A stretch of 64,000 nucleotides of DNA, from NCBI RefSeq assembly GCF_026262505.1, contig NC_067203.1, positions 16,442,392 through 16,506,391 on the forward strand, in the 5' to 3' direction. Source of the stretch: Trichomonas vaginalis G3. Lineage: Eukaryota > Parabasalia > Trichomonadida > Trichomonadidae. This document shows positions 21,171 through 30,262 of the stretch, in pieces. The notes beneath the pieces were generated by a model that had not been told where the DNA came from, ran no database searches, and was given only the letters and a program-made list of their open reading frames with translations. The position numbers were made by a program, and so were the translations under genes. Positions within the stretch are counted from its first letter, which is position 1. Each line of letters starts with the position of its first letter.

Positions 21171-24100
21171 GCCATTCTCGCTGAATAGTTTCGTCCTGGG
21201 AATCCTCTTAAAAGGAATTTCATTTCAACAGGACGTGCTTCCAATGGGAAATTGAATGTTTGTTTCAATTCAACTTCGAAATAAACGGCTAAATCAATTG
21301 GATTTGCAACGGTGTTTCCAATAACAACAAATCTTAATTTCCTGCAATATTTGCGCATTCGATCAACAATTACTTCTATAAGAGCACCTTTGTTGGTGTT
21401 CATCATGTGGATATCATCAATAATTATTAATTTGAAACGTAACAAAAAGATTTTCATTGACTTCACTTTTGACACATTATCAAAATCTTCTGGATTTGCA
21501 GCGATGATTCTATGCTTTTGTATCAAAGAACAGTCTTTGGAGAAATCACCTGATAGCCAGCAGAATTTCGCTGGAAGTTTTTCTTTCCAATTTGATATTT
21601 TTTCATCCAAAGAAATTTGTAAAGGATTCAAATACAAAATCTTTGAATCATCATTTTCAAGAAGTTGTTTGAAAATGGCCAATTCACCAATAACTGATTT
21701 GCCTGTTCCATTTGGTGCGCACAACAAAATATTTGCATCTGTGTGGTAAACTTGGTAAAACAGTTGTGTTTGGATCTCATTGAAGAACTTGAAACCAAAG
21801 AATTTCATGTATTCCATGTCATTCAAAGCAGCAATTGGTAATGCCATCAAAGGAACTAATGCTGACTTGTATGGTTCATATAATTTGCTGATTCTTTCGA
21901 TCTTTAATGTGCATCTATCACCTGCTGCTAAATATTCAGATGAAGTAATCGAAATGATGTAAGATTTCGAACCAAGAGCAATTGGAACACAGTAATTCAA
22001 TTGCATTCCAGTTTTTGCAAGAATTTCATCGATGGAAAACTCACTTGCAATATAGAAAATATTTTCATCACCATCTTCAATGAATATCTTATAGTTCATG
22101 AATTGTGAACAAATGTTATAATCCCATTCAAATGGAAAAGTGACATCAATTACAATATTCAAATATTTGTCAGAAATCGGTTGATAATAACAACTCATTC
22201 TTACAGAAGGGAATTTCTTGGCGTAATCCAAAGATTGTGCTGCGTAATTATCACCTCTCAAGAGATTGCAGAGCTCTTTGAAATCGATCTGTTTGATATC
22301 ATCAATTGACAAACCTTGTCTTATAATTCTTTTCAAAAGTTGGTCATCGCGAGGAAAAGACATAATTTGGATTAAAGGACAATCTGTTCTCATTCTGCAC
22401 CACCACATTCTTCTTTGTACCATCTTGCACAAGTCCAAACAGAATGAGGCTAAGAAACACCAACCTTTTTCAACAGAAATTTCGAAAATCGCATCGAAAA
22501 TTCTGGAAATATTATCTGCAACCCAACCTTGATCTAACTGAAGAGTTGTTGTCTTCAAAGGTTCTCGACTTATATATGTTTGGAGAAGGAAATTGACTTT
22601 TCCTGATACTTCTTCAATAGCTGATGCGAAAGGAATGACTGGCTTATAAACTTCCATTTCTTTGTATTCGTTCTTTCTGACAGTGATCGAATCACAAATT
22701 CCTGAAGCGAAAACGCAGTCAATTAATTCACTTTCTTCCATTTCTCCTTTAAGATTTTCATTCAAAAATCTTACAGCATCGAAAGGAATGTAGTGCATAG
22801 AAGAAACCAAACCAACATGTGTTGGATGCAATATTTCAGTTGTTTTTGAGTATCTGACCATTCCATATTTTGTCAGGTTTTTAATTGCTCTTCTTATTGA
22901 ATCAACAGTTCTTTCGTAATTTGGTTCTAATTGGTACATAAATGTATATGTTGCCCAACGTATTGCATCTTCTTTTGATGCGACAGTTCCCAAAGATACT
23001 TCGGCGTTCAAACAATCTTCGAGTTTGTTCATGAATTTGGAATCAATTGGTTCAGCGTTAACCAAAGTTTTTGTGTAACTTGACAAAACATTGGCTTCTG
23101 TAATCAAATACGCTTCACCGCATGTATCGAACTGAGGACGACCAGCTCTTCCGAACATCTGGTGGACATCCAAAATACCGATATCTTCGATTTTTCCGAG
23201 TTCTGTGTTATAAACTTTTGTTCCTTTGATGACAACAGAATGAGCAGGAAGATTTACACCCCATGCCAATGTTGATGTGCAAATAAGTATCTGGAACATG
23301 TTAGATCTAAACATTTGCTCAACGAAAACTCTGTCTTGTCTAGGAAGTCCTGCATGATGAATACCAATTCCCAATGCAATTGTTTCTCGTAATTGTGGAC
23401 TTAAATTTCGTTTTCCTGCTTGTGTTAATAATTCATCAGTTGCAGAAGTACCTAAATATCTATTTACTATATGTGCATACTTCGATGTTTCGTTTCTTGA
23501 ATGAACAAAAACAATTGTTTGCGATCCTTTCCCTAAAATTTCTTTCAAAACTTGGATACCTAAAACATCAACTTGTATTGATTCATCTTTGTAGCCTGGC
23601 TGCTTAAGTTCATTGTATAGTTTCTGGCTGTCTTGGTCAGGACATTTATCTGTCTTCTTTGCACCAATTAATGTCATTGCCAATGGAACAGGTCTGTATT
23701 CTGGACCGAAATAAAACAAACCATTATCAGGAACACGAATGAAATTTGCGACATCAGTGTAATTAGGCAATGTCGCGGACAATCCAAGGATTCTGATTTG
23801 CTTCTGCGTTTGTTCTACTTGTCGAAGAGTTCTTGCAACTAATGATTCAATGACAGGACCTCTGTCATCGGCTAAAAGATGGATTTCATCAATAATTAGG
23901 AGTTTCAATCGCATACTTGGAGCGTTTTCTCCGGCTTTTCTTGTGGCAACATCCCACTTTTCTGGTGTAGCAACAAGGATCTGGGATTTCTCTACTTGTG
24001 CAGATGATAATGATGTATCTCCGGTGTATTCTTCAACAACAACTTTCAAATGCTTTAATGCGGTATTAAGCTTGTCTTGGATTTCCATGGCAAGTGCTTT

Positions 24101-24772
24101 CATGGGTGTAATATAGACAATTAAGAAGGGAGAATCATCAATGTGAGGTGGAATTCCCGGAATTTCGATAATATGTTTTTTAATTTCATGAAGAATAGTA
24201 ATCATAGCGACATTTGTTTTACCAGCACCTGTTGGGGCACAGACAAGCATATTGTCGTCCGTGTTGTATCCTGTTTCGAAAATTTGGGATTGAATATCAT
24301 TAAATTCTGTACAGCCGTTAAAACATTGTCGTACCCAATCTGGTAAATCAGAAAGTTGTTTTCTATCGATTTTTGGCTTTTCAAGAGTAGTTGCTTGAAC
24401 ATCATATCTTGACATGTTGATTGTTTCGGTATTTTTATAAATTGCTTTTACGACTGGTTTTATTGGCTTAGTGCGCTTAATTGGAGCTAAAATTGGTTTC
24501 GATTCTTGTTTAGTTTGACTTGAATTTTGATATTTCTGATGAAAATATTTGATAATTTGATCTCTCCAATCTAAAAATATATCCACAGGAGTCTTTACTG
24601 AAGGTCCTAATAGATTTGACAATTTTGATCGTATATTTACATCCGATGAATCCGAAAGAAGTAATTGTGTGATATTTTCCACAACTTCTTCCGGATACTC
24701 TGCCTTGGAGGATTCAACAACATTCTCTAGCCAAGATTCAACTGTTGATCCGGCCCAAGGTTCAGAACTCAT
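21158..24772 (-). CDS. ASCC3/Slh1-type Ski2-like RNA helicase, N-terminal part
   Basis: This part has 1,204 codons. Cassette 1 is intact: APTGAGKT (179-186), DEIH (296-299), SATLPN (333-338), QMFGRAGRP (539-547), followed by a winged-helix and Sec63-like region (~560-980). Cassette 2 starts around 985 and is degenerate: APNGTGKS (1020-1027), DDIH (1120-1123), GNT in place of SAT. The short (~150-residue) N-terminus and wording such as NMLVCAPTGAGKTNVAM fit ASCC3/Slh1, which clears stalled, collided ribosomes, better than the spliceosomal Brr2 with its longer N-terminus; Brr2 remains possible. The frame leaves at ARMAWLR because ATGGC is duplicated in tandem. With one copy removed it reads on into the downstream frame, giving a protein of about 3,085 residues. 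Confidence 0.88.
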   Translation of the reverse strand: MSSEPWAGSTVESWLENVVESSKAEYPEEVVENITQLLLSDSSDVNIRSKLSNLLGPSVKTPVDIFLDWRDQIIKYFHQKYQNSSQTKQESKPILAPIKRTKPIKPVVKAIYKNTETINMSRYDVQATTLEKPKIDRKQLSDLPDWVRQCFNGCTEFNDIQSQIFETGYNTDDNMLVCAPTGAGKTNVAMITILHEIKKHIIEIPGIPPHIDDSPFLIVYITPMKALAMEIQDKLNTALKHLKVVVEEYTGDTSLSSAQVEKSQILVATPEKWDVATRKAGENAPSMRLKLLIIDEIHLLADDRGPVIESLVARTLRQVEQTQKQIRILGLSATLPNYTDVANFIRVPDNGLFYFGPEYRPVPLAMTLIGAKKTDKCPDQDSQKLYNELKQPGYKDESIQVDVLGIQVLKEILGKGSQTIVFVHSRNETSKYAHIVNRYLGTSATDELLTQAGKRNLSPQLRETIALGIGIHHAGLPRQDRVFVEQMFRSNMFQILICTSTLAWGVNLPAHSVVIKGTKVYNTELGKIEDIGILDVHQMFGRAGRPQFDTCGEAYLITEANVLSSYTKTLVNAEPIDSKFMNKLEDCLNAEVSLGTVASKEDAIRWATYTFMYQLEPNYERTVDSIRRAIKNLTKYGMVRYSKTTEILHPTHVGLVSSMHYIPFDAVRFLNENLKGEMEESELIDCVFASGICDSITVRKNEYKEMEVYKPVIPFASAIEEVSGKVNFLLQTYISREPLKTTTLQLDQGWVADNISRIFDAIFEISVEKGWCFLASFCLDLCKMVQRRMWWCRMRTDCPLIQIMSFPRDDQLLKRIIRQGLSIDDIKQIDFKELCNLLRGDNYAAQSLDYAKKFPSVRMSCYYQPISDKYLNIVIDVTFPFEWDYNICSQFMNYKIFIEDGDENIFYIASEFSIDEILAKTGMQLNYCVPIALGSKSYIISITSSEYLAAGDRCTLKIERISKLYEPYKSALVPLMALPIAALNDMEYMKFFGFKFFNEIQTQLFYQVYHTDANILLCAPNGTGKSVIGELAIFKQLLENDDSKILYLNPLQISLDEKISNWKEKLPAKFCWLSGDFSKDCSLIQKHRIIAANPEDFDNVSKVKSMKIFLLRFKLIIIDDIHMMNTNKGALIEVIVDRMRKYCRKLRFVVIGNTVANPIDLAVYFEVELKQTFNFPLEARPVEMKFLLRGFPGRNYSARMAWLR
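21160..21169 (-). other. 5-bp tandem duplication (ATGGC twice) that frameshifts the helicase
   Basis: On the coding strand the sequence reads AGA ATGGC ATGGC TGCGATG. One copy gives an uninterrupted R-M-A-A-M-N-K-P junction where the family has continuous sequence between the cassette-2 RecA lobes. Two copies put a TGA 6 nt later. Confidence 0.85.
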
Positions 24773-25607
24773 CTAAATTTGCCACTTTTTCTCACTTCAA
24801 GAGATGAGAAATCATTACTTTCAACTCTACACGTGAATAAATTAGTTAGATATGTCTTTTACAGATGTATTAGTGCGATGATTTGGCGTTATTACCTCAA
24901 ATATATATAGATTGTAATTTGTGATGAAATCTTTTGAAGGAATCAGACATAAATCCAATGTTTAATGAAAATATTCGTTGTGTGTGTGCATGTGATCTAT
25001 TCCATATTAACTTGAGCTGTAAAATATTTTATCATATAATTTTCAGGGGTAAAAAATCATTTAGGTATTTAATATCAAGCTATATACAGGCATTACATAT
25101 GTATTTCCTGTGAAATAATTTAATAAATAATATCCTTATGATAGATTTGTAAGACTGTTTTCTCCACAGATAAAAAGGGGTTAAAATCAGAATTGAACTT
25201 TCTCTGTTCCAGCACAAAAGACATAATTCTACGCCCTAAGATTTGATTGGTGTGTTTTCAAAATTTTGAACTTATTTCTCTACCGCTACGATGAAAACTC
25301 TTCGGAAATATCAAAAGTATTCTGACAATGCGCTTATTTAACTGAAGAAAAATGTGTTCGGAGGTTGTACAAAATCTGTCGAAAATGAGAACTTTGATTG
25401 AAATGATTTTATTTATATTTCCGCCAAAACTCAGAATATCTCTTAAAAATTGAATGAATACGTATTCATAAATAAATATAGTTTAGGGGAGGTGGCATGA
25501 ATATTTCGTGTGGTCGAAATTCTTAATTAATAGCGAACGCTCAATCATTCATTATCAATTTTTCGATCACTGAATTTTTAAAATAATAAACTCAATTTTA
25601 GAAGAAA
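24773..25607. promoter_or_regulatory. Divergent promoter region, helicase / Raptor-like gene
   Basis: On the helicase side, GCCACTTTTT at 24,781-24,790 (AAAAAGTGGC on the coding strand) lies 9 nt before the ATG. On the other side, Inr-like TCACT at 25,567-25,571 lies about 40 nt before the ATG at 25,608. The ~800 bp between are AT-rich without a visible gene. Confidence 0.45.
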
Positions 25608-27515
25608 ATGGCGGCGATGGTAGCAACGAAGAGAATTGTGTCAAGAACACCAATTGTGTTTCAAAGACCGCAAAGCTCAATCGGAAAGCTACCCCAAGCA
25701 TGTAATAAGACAAAAGCAGCAATTTGTCTATTCTGTCTATTTGATGGGCTTCGAAATCCTTCAATTCGTCGATTAGTTCGTAAACCAAGAACAGTTTGCC
25801 AACGCCAACTCTTAACCTTCGATCCAACTTATTATGCGCCCGCATCTAAAAATGGAGTTCAAGATATTTACAATAACGCCGTGCAATGCAATTGTGACAT
25901 GGCGGTAGATCCATCAGCACAAACAGTACTTACGTTATTGCGTAAGCATGCTACTTCTTTGCCTCCGCAGCGTATTCTAATTCATTATTTCGGCCATGGC
26001 TGCCATCCGCCAACCGAAGATGGCTCATTATACTTCTTTTCTGAAGATAGGACGCGTTATAAGCCAATTAAAATCATCAACTTACTCAATTCCTGCCCAT
26101 GTCCATTATGTGTCATAATTGATGCTCCAAATGCAGGATGCTTGCCACGCTTCTTCTCTTCAAAATCGGATGCGTTTGCATTTTTCGCTTGTGGTGCCAG
26201 CGAAACCCTTCCTTTGAGTATAGATGCGCCACTTGACCTATTTTCGGCCTGTCTTCTTACTCCATTCGAAACAGCCATCTGGTTCCATCGTAGGCATCAT
26301 AGCAATGTTTTAGAGTTTGAAAATTCAGCAGTTAACAACAACAAAGATGTTATCAAGAAATTCCTCGATGCATTCTTAGATGCAATACTCTTCGACTCCC
26401 AAATATCAGCGATATACGAAAAATTTGCATTTGACACATCCGTTTTTGTTCTTGCGCGCGGATTTGTCCTTGCACAAAGAATTTTAAATTCATTTAACAT
26501 CCATCCTTCAACATACCCAGAATTGAAGAACATGTCCAGCCACCCACTCTGGGGCATGTGGGATACAGCCATAGACTGCTTCCTTACGATGCCTTTAGAC
26601 AGATCAATGATCACAGTCTTCAAAATCTTCTCGAAGTCATTCTCATCATTCCCATCCACCGACTCATTACCGATATTCTCATTCTACCTCAGAACGGAAT
26701 TCCACCAAGATGCCGTTCATCTCCTTCTTAATTTCATTGATTCTACAGAAGGAGCAGCTTCGACATGCTCGAGGTCCTCCATACCAAAGATCATCGTAAA
26801 CCTCGAGAAACCATCAGCAGCAAGCCTTGTTGTCGTTGCCAAATGCATTGCAAGTGAAAAGATTTCTCCATTTGATCCACAAATCCCAATAAACTTCCAG
26901 AACACGAAAGATCCTGGTGTCCTCAAAGCCGGATTCCTCTGCCTCGCATTGTCTATTTCAATTACAGGCCAAACCGCTTTTTCACGTTTGATTCCATTAT
27001 GTATTGAAAAAGCAACGCAATGCGCTCCTTATTCCGCTTTGTTCTTAGGCTTGTTGTTGGAAAGGGCCTCGAGATTGATGACAATACCAGAGTATATCTC
27101 GAAGTTCATGCCATTAGTCAAATCAAGAAGAGATGACTATCGAGCAGCTGCCGCCTTTTTTTTCGGTTTCGCAAAAGAACCTGAAGTTTTGAACGTCATT
27201 TTATCAATGACAACTGATAAATCACCTGTTGTTAGATGTCAAGCTTTGTGGTCTGTTGCCAAGTTCATCAAACACAACATGTTGCAGCCTGAACAAGCAG
27301 TACTTGATATGTTCAAAGAAATGCAAAATGATAAGGCCGAATTCATCGTCAAAACAGCTATAGGTTTGTTACCGTACTTCGCTGATGAAAGGTTCAAAGA
27401 TCAGAATATTCCACAGGATCAGATGCTCATTCAGCGTCTGATCTTAAATGTAAATGCAGTTGGATTCATGGAGAGATTCGAAAGTGATGCATTTTTGTGT
27501 GATGCATCATGTTAA
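25608..27515 (+). CDS. Raptor-like TORC1 scaffold protein, short form
   Basis: The protein has 635 residues. The N-terminal third matches the Raptor caspase-like (RNC) domain: a cysteine-containing strand (CLFCLFDG), LLTFDPT, ILIHYFGHGCHPPTEDGSLY (residues 123-142, equivalent to HYNGHGVPxPTxxGE), YKPIKIINLL, then DAPNAG (172-177) where animal Raptor has DCSNAG, and LDLFSACLLTPFETAIWFH (207-225). HEAT/armadillo-like helices fill the rest. Raptor recruits substrates to TOR kinase in TORC1. Canonical Raptor is about 1,300 residues and ends in a WD40 propeller; that half is absent and the next gene begins 770 bp later with no propeller repeats. Replacement of the DC pair by DA fits a non-catalytic fold. 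The stop is TAAAA. Confidence 0.8.
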   Translation: MAAMVATKRIVSRTPIVFQRPQSSIGKLPQACNKTKAAICLFCLFDGLRNPSIRRLVRKPRTVCQRQLLTFDPTYYAPASKNGVQDIYNNAVQCNCDMAVDPSAQTVLTLLRKHATSLPPQRILIHYFGHGCHPPTEDGSLYFFSEDRTRYKPIKIINLLNSCPCPLCVIIDAPNAGCLPRFFSSKSDAFAFFACGASETLPLSIDAPLDLFSACLLTPFETAIWFHRRHHSNVLEFENSAVNNNKDVIKKFLDAFLDAILFDSQISAIYEKFAFDTSVFVLARGFVLAQRILNSFNIHPSTYPELKNMSSHPLWGMWDTAIDCFLTMPLDRSMITVFKIFSKSFSSFPSTDSLPIFSFYLRTEFHQDAVHLLLNFIDSTEGAASTCSRSSIPKIIVNLEKPSAASLVVVAKCIASEKISPFDPQIPINFQNTKDPGVLKAGFLCLALSISITGQTAFSRLIPLCIEKATQCAPYSALFLGLLLERASRLMTIPEYISKFMPLVKSRRDDYRAAAAFFFGFAKEPEVLNVILSMTTDKSPVVRCQALWSVAKFIKHNMLQPEQAVLDMFKEMQNDKAEFIVKTAIGLLPYFADERFKDQNIPQDQMLIQRLILNVNAVGFMERFESDAFLCDASC

Positions 27516-28288
27516 AAAAAAAAGAAAATTATATTTATATTATTATAAAATGTTGTCTTATTAAAGTTTCGTATTATAATGAACTTGTTGATTTTTAGTA
27601 TCTGATACTAATGTCGAAAATTAATTATTTTTTTTTCCATTGTATCTTTTTAATAATTTTCCATTTTGTAATAATTTATTTTTGAAAAATAATTTTATAC
27701 ATGTTTAAATATTCCCATTGGTCGGTATATATTTATATTAATGATCATCGTTTTTTGTTTTTTTGATTAATATTATAATTTATTAATTGGATTAGTCAAT
27801 AATTTGGTACAAATGAGCATGAAACTATTGTCATGATTTATTCAATCATTGTCGTTAGATTATTTTCATTTCGAATTATAAAATAAGGATTAAGGCTAAA
27901 TTAGTAATATCAAGTTTTCCCATGTTACTGAAATTTAAATATCTATTATTTGTTTGGATTAACATATGAAAATGTGAATCTGACAAAACTTCTGGAATTA
28001 AATTTTGTGAAGAATAAATTCACATTTTTTCAGCTATAAATTTACTCAATTTCCAAAATGAAGTTTTTATTTAATCTACTACTTTATTATCCTTCCTTTT
28101 TATAAAATGTGATTTCTATCGTTCCCAGTGGTCCTCAATTTAATTAAACTATAATAATATGATATTAGTTATTTTTCCATAAGAATTAATATATAATTGA
28201 ATATTAACAATTTTCTGAGGATGAATCAATTCAATCAATTCAAGTACTCAATTTACATTCACTTCATTATTTAATTGTCATTCCCAGT
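27516..28288. promoter_or_regulatory. AT-rich spacer with promoter of the next gene
   Basis: There is no gene-like frame here. TCATT at 28,278-28,282 puts the Inr A at 28,280, 9 nt before the ATG at 28,289. That is the textbook spacing for a Trichomonas Inr. Confidence 0.55.
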
Positions 28289-29020
28289 ATGGCAAGACCC
28301 AAACCATTTCTGAGCAGAATAATATACAGACGTCATAAAGACAAGCCAGGATATGTTGTAATGCTTGGAGATAAACTTTCTATGAAAGAGCGATATGAAT
28401 TCAAAAATGATGACGAGTTAAAGAATATTTTGTCAATGATCCATGCAACTTATGCTAAAGACAATCAGGGTAACATGTCTGAACCACTTGATAATGATCA
28501 ACATGATCTTATTCAACCTAACATGCAAATGCAATTTGATATTTCCACAAATATCGAACAAAAGGCTGGGAGTTCAAACCAGTGTCTCAATCCTGACTAC
28601 CAAGATTTTGAATTTCCAGATATTAATCCAGATGAAGATTTTACAGCAATTGGCGGACAATATGGTGAAATTGCGAATTATGATTTACTTCCTGATTTAC
28701 AGGAAAATATTGATCTAAGTCTTGATCCACCCATGCCATTTGAAAGTAAGGCAAATGAAGGACAGTCTTCTGGACCACCAAATCATGATATCATTTCTAA
28801 TTTGCAAAAAAATGATCTGGCTCCTGATACACAGCAACCATTTTGCAGTGCAACAGTTGAGGGACAGTCTTCTGGAATCTCGCAACAGAATACCATTTCT
28901 GTTTCGCAAGAAAATAATGAACGTACTCAATATTCCCCTCCATCAGTTGATGAATGGTTTTTCTCCCAACAAGCGTCTGACTGTGAATTTGGTGAAATTG
29001 AATTCAATAATTTGTACTGA
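28289..29020 (+). CDS. Unrecognised protein: basic N-terminal module with acidic Gln/Asn-rich tail
   Basis: The protein has 243 residues. The first ~60 are basic and look folded (MARPKPFLSRIIYRR, then YVVMLGDKLSMKERYEF and a helix). The remainder is acidic, rich in Asp, Gln, Asn, Ser and Pro, with a repeated (E)GQSSG motif at about 157-162 and 190-195. A basic DNA-binding-like head plus an acidic Gln-rich tail is the layout of many transcription activators, but I recognise no named domain. The start is well supported by the Inr at 28,278-28,282. It is the last host gene before the 10-kb satellite insertion. Confidence 0.6.
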   Translation: MARPKPFLSRIIYRRHKDKPGYVVMLGDKLSMKERYEFKNDDELKNILSMIHATYAKDNQGNMSEPLDNDQHDLIQPNMQMQFDISTNIEQKAGSSNQCLNPDYQDFEFPDINPDEDFTAIGGQYGEIANYDLLPDLQENIDLSLDPPMPFESKANEGQSSGPPNHDIISNLQKNDLAPDTQQPFCSATVEGQSSGISQQNTISVSQENNERTQYSPPSVDEWFFSQQASDCEFGEIEFNNLY

Positions 29021-29129
29021 TGTTTAAACAATGAAATTAAAGAAAAAAGCAATCTCTAAACATTTTACAATTTTTAATGCATTTCAAATAATAATTTTAT
29101 ATGTCTTGATAAGTTATATACTTTTAATC

Positions 29130-29137
29130 CATCTAAC
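29130..29137. repeat. Left 8-bp target-site duplication (CATCTAAC) of hAT-like insertion
   Basis: CATCTAAC is immediately followed by TAGGGATGCG. The same 8 bp recur at 39,268-39,275 after CGCATCCCTA. Confidence 0.8.
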
Positions 29138-29210
29138 TAGGGATGCGTTAAACACGCCATTTGACCGGGCGTACATTTTTTTTGTTCGCCCAAAAATTTC
29201 GCCATTTGAG
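29138..29210 (+). repeat. Left end and subterminal repeats of the hAT-like element
   Basis: TAGGGATGCG, then ACGCCATTTGACCGGGCG and a second CGCCATTTGAG. The repeated CGCCATTTGA words match words near the right end. Confidence 0.7.
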
Positions 29211-29735
29211 AAATTCAAAAATTAAAAATAAAATTTAATCTTGATTTTTTTATTTTTGTGATTTTTTTGAAACTTACATAAGTGATGAAATACTTTTTTT
29301 TAAGTAATCGTTTATTATATATAAATATATCTTAATAAATTTAATTCCTAAGCCACTTACAATTCAATATTGAATGTGGATTATCAATTTTTTGGCGTGT
29401 TCAATTTCAAATTTTGATATTTATGTTTATTTTATTCAGTATAATGCTAAGAATTAAAATATAAAATTCATATAATTTTTTCTTTGAAAATATTTTACAT
29501 TTTTACCGTACCTTGAATAACCGGCGAACCATTCAATTGGTCATAGACCAATTTGAGATACTCTTTTCAGAGGAATCTAAAATGTTGTTTATATGGTTAT
29601 TTATATATTATTTAATCATTTTCTTAAATAAAAATCATAAGTTCTCAATTTTCTTCATAACGATTCTTACAAATTTAATGTTTTTACTATGAGTGCTAAA
29701 TATTATTAATTACTAAATGATTTAAAAAGAAAAAA
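29211..29735. other. AT-rich interior of the hAT-like element
   Basis: I see no gene, RNA or repeat here beyond simple AT-rich sequence. Confidence 0.5.
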
Positions 29736-29839
29736 CATGTTTTTACTTTGTACGTTAACATACGTTAATATCACTTCGGCTATGGATAGAGGCCAACAGC
29801 GCCTTATTAATGAGAAAAACATTAGCCTCTTATCAATGA

Positions 29840-29929
29840 GATGGAAGTGTATTCGTGATTACAATTGTGAATTCAGATACACTTCCATCTCAAAAAATGC
29901 AATCAAATTTGTATTGAATTGCATTTTTT
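29840..29929. repeat. Two adjacent inverted repeats (hairpins)
   Basis: The first has arms GAGATGGAAGTGTAT and ATACACTTCCATCTC (15 bp, ~24-nt loop). The second, immediately following, has arms AAAAAATGCAAT and ATTGCATTTTTT. The 15-bp arms are perfect. Confidence 0.7.
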
Positions 29930-29959
29930 GAATACATGCTATTGGCAGTTGGGTTTTTA

Positions 29960-30262
29960 GTGCATTTATATTATATTGGTACTAAGGCTTTTGGAAAATT
30001 TACAAAATAAATTTAATATTTTGTAAATGTTATCGGTTCTTACGCTTTTGGAAGGAGGGATGGTATTTTTGGAGCATTTATATTACATTGGTACTAAGGC
30101 TTTTGGAAAATTTACAAATAAATTTAATATTTTGTAAATGTTATCGGTTTTACGCTTTTGGAAGGAGGGATGGTATTTTTGGAGCATTTATATTACATTG
30201 GTACTAAGGCTTTTGGAAAATTTACAAAATAAATTTAATATTTTGTAAATGTTATCGGTTCT
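29960..30262 (+). repeat. 110-112-bp tandem repeat, about 2.7 copies
   Basis: GGTACTAAGGCTTTTGG recurs at 29,978, 30,090 and 30,200. Each unit holds an internal inverted repeat (TTTACAAAAT / ATTTTGTAAA) and ends TTATCGG..TTACGCTT. The last copy breaks at TTACGCTT, exactly where the 21-bp array begins. Confidence 0.85.
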
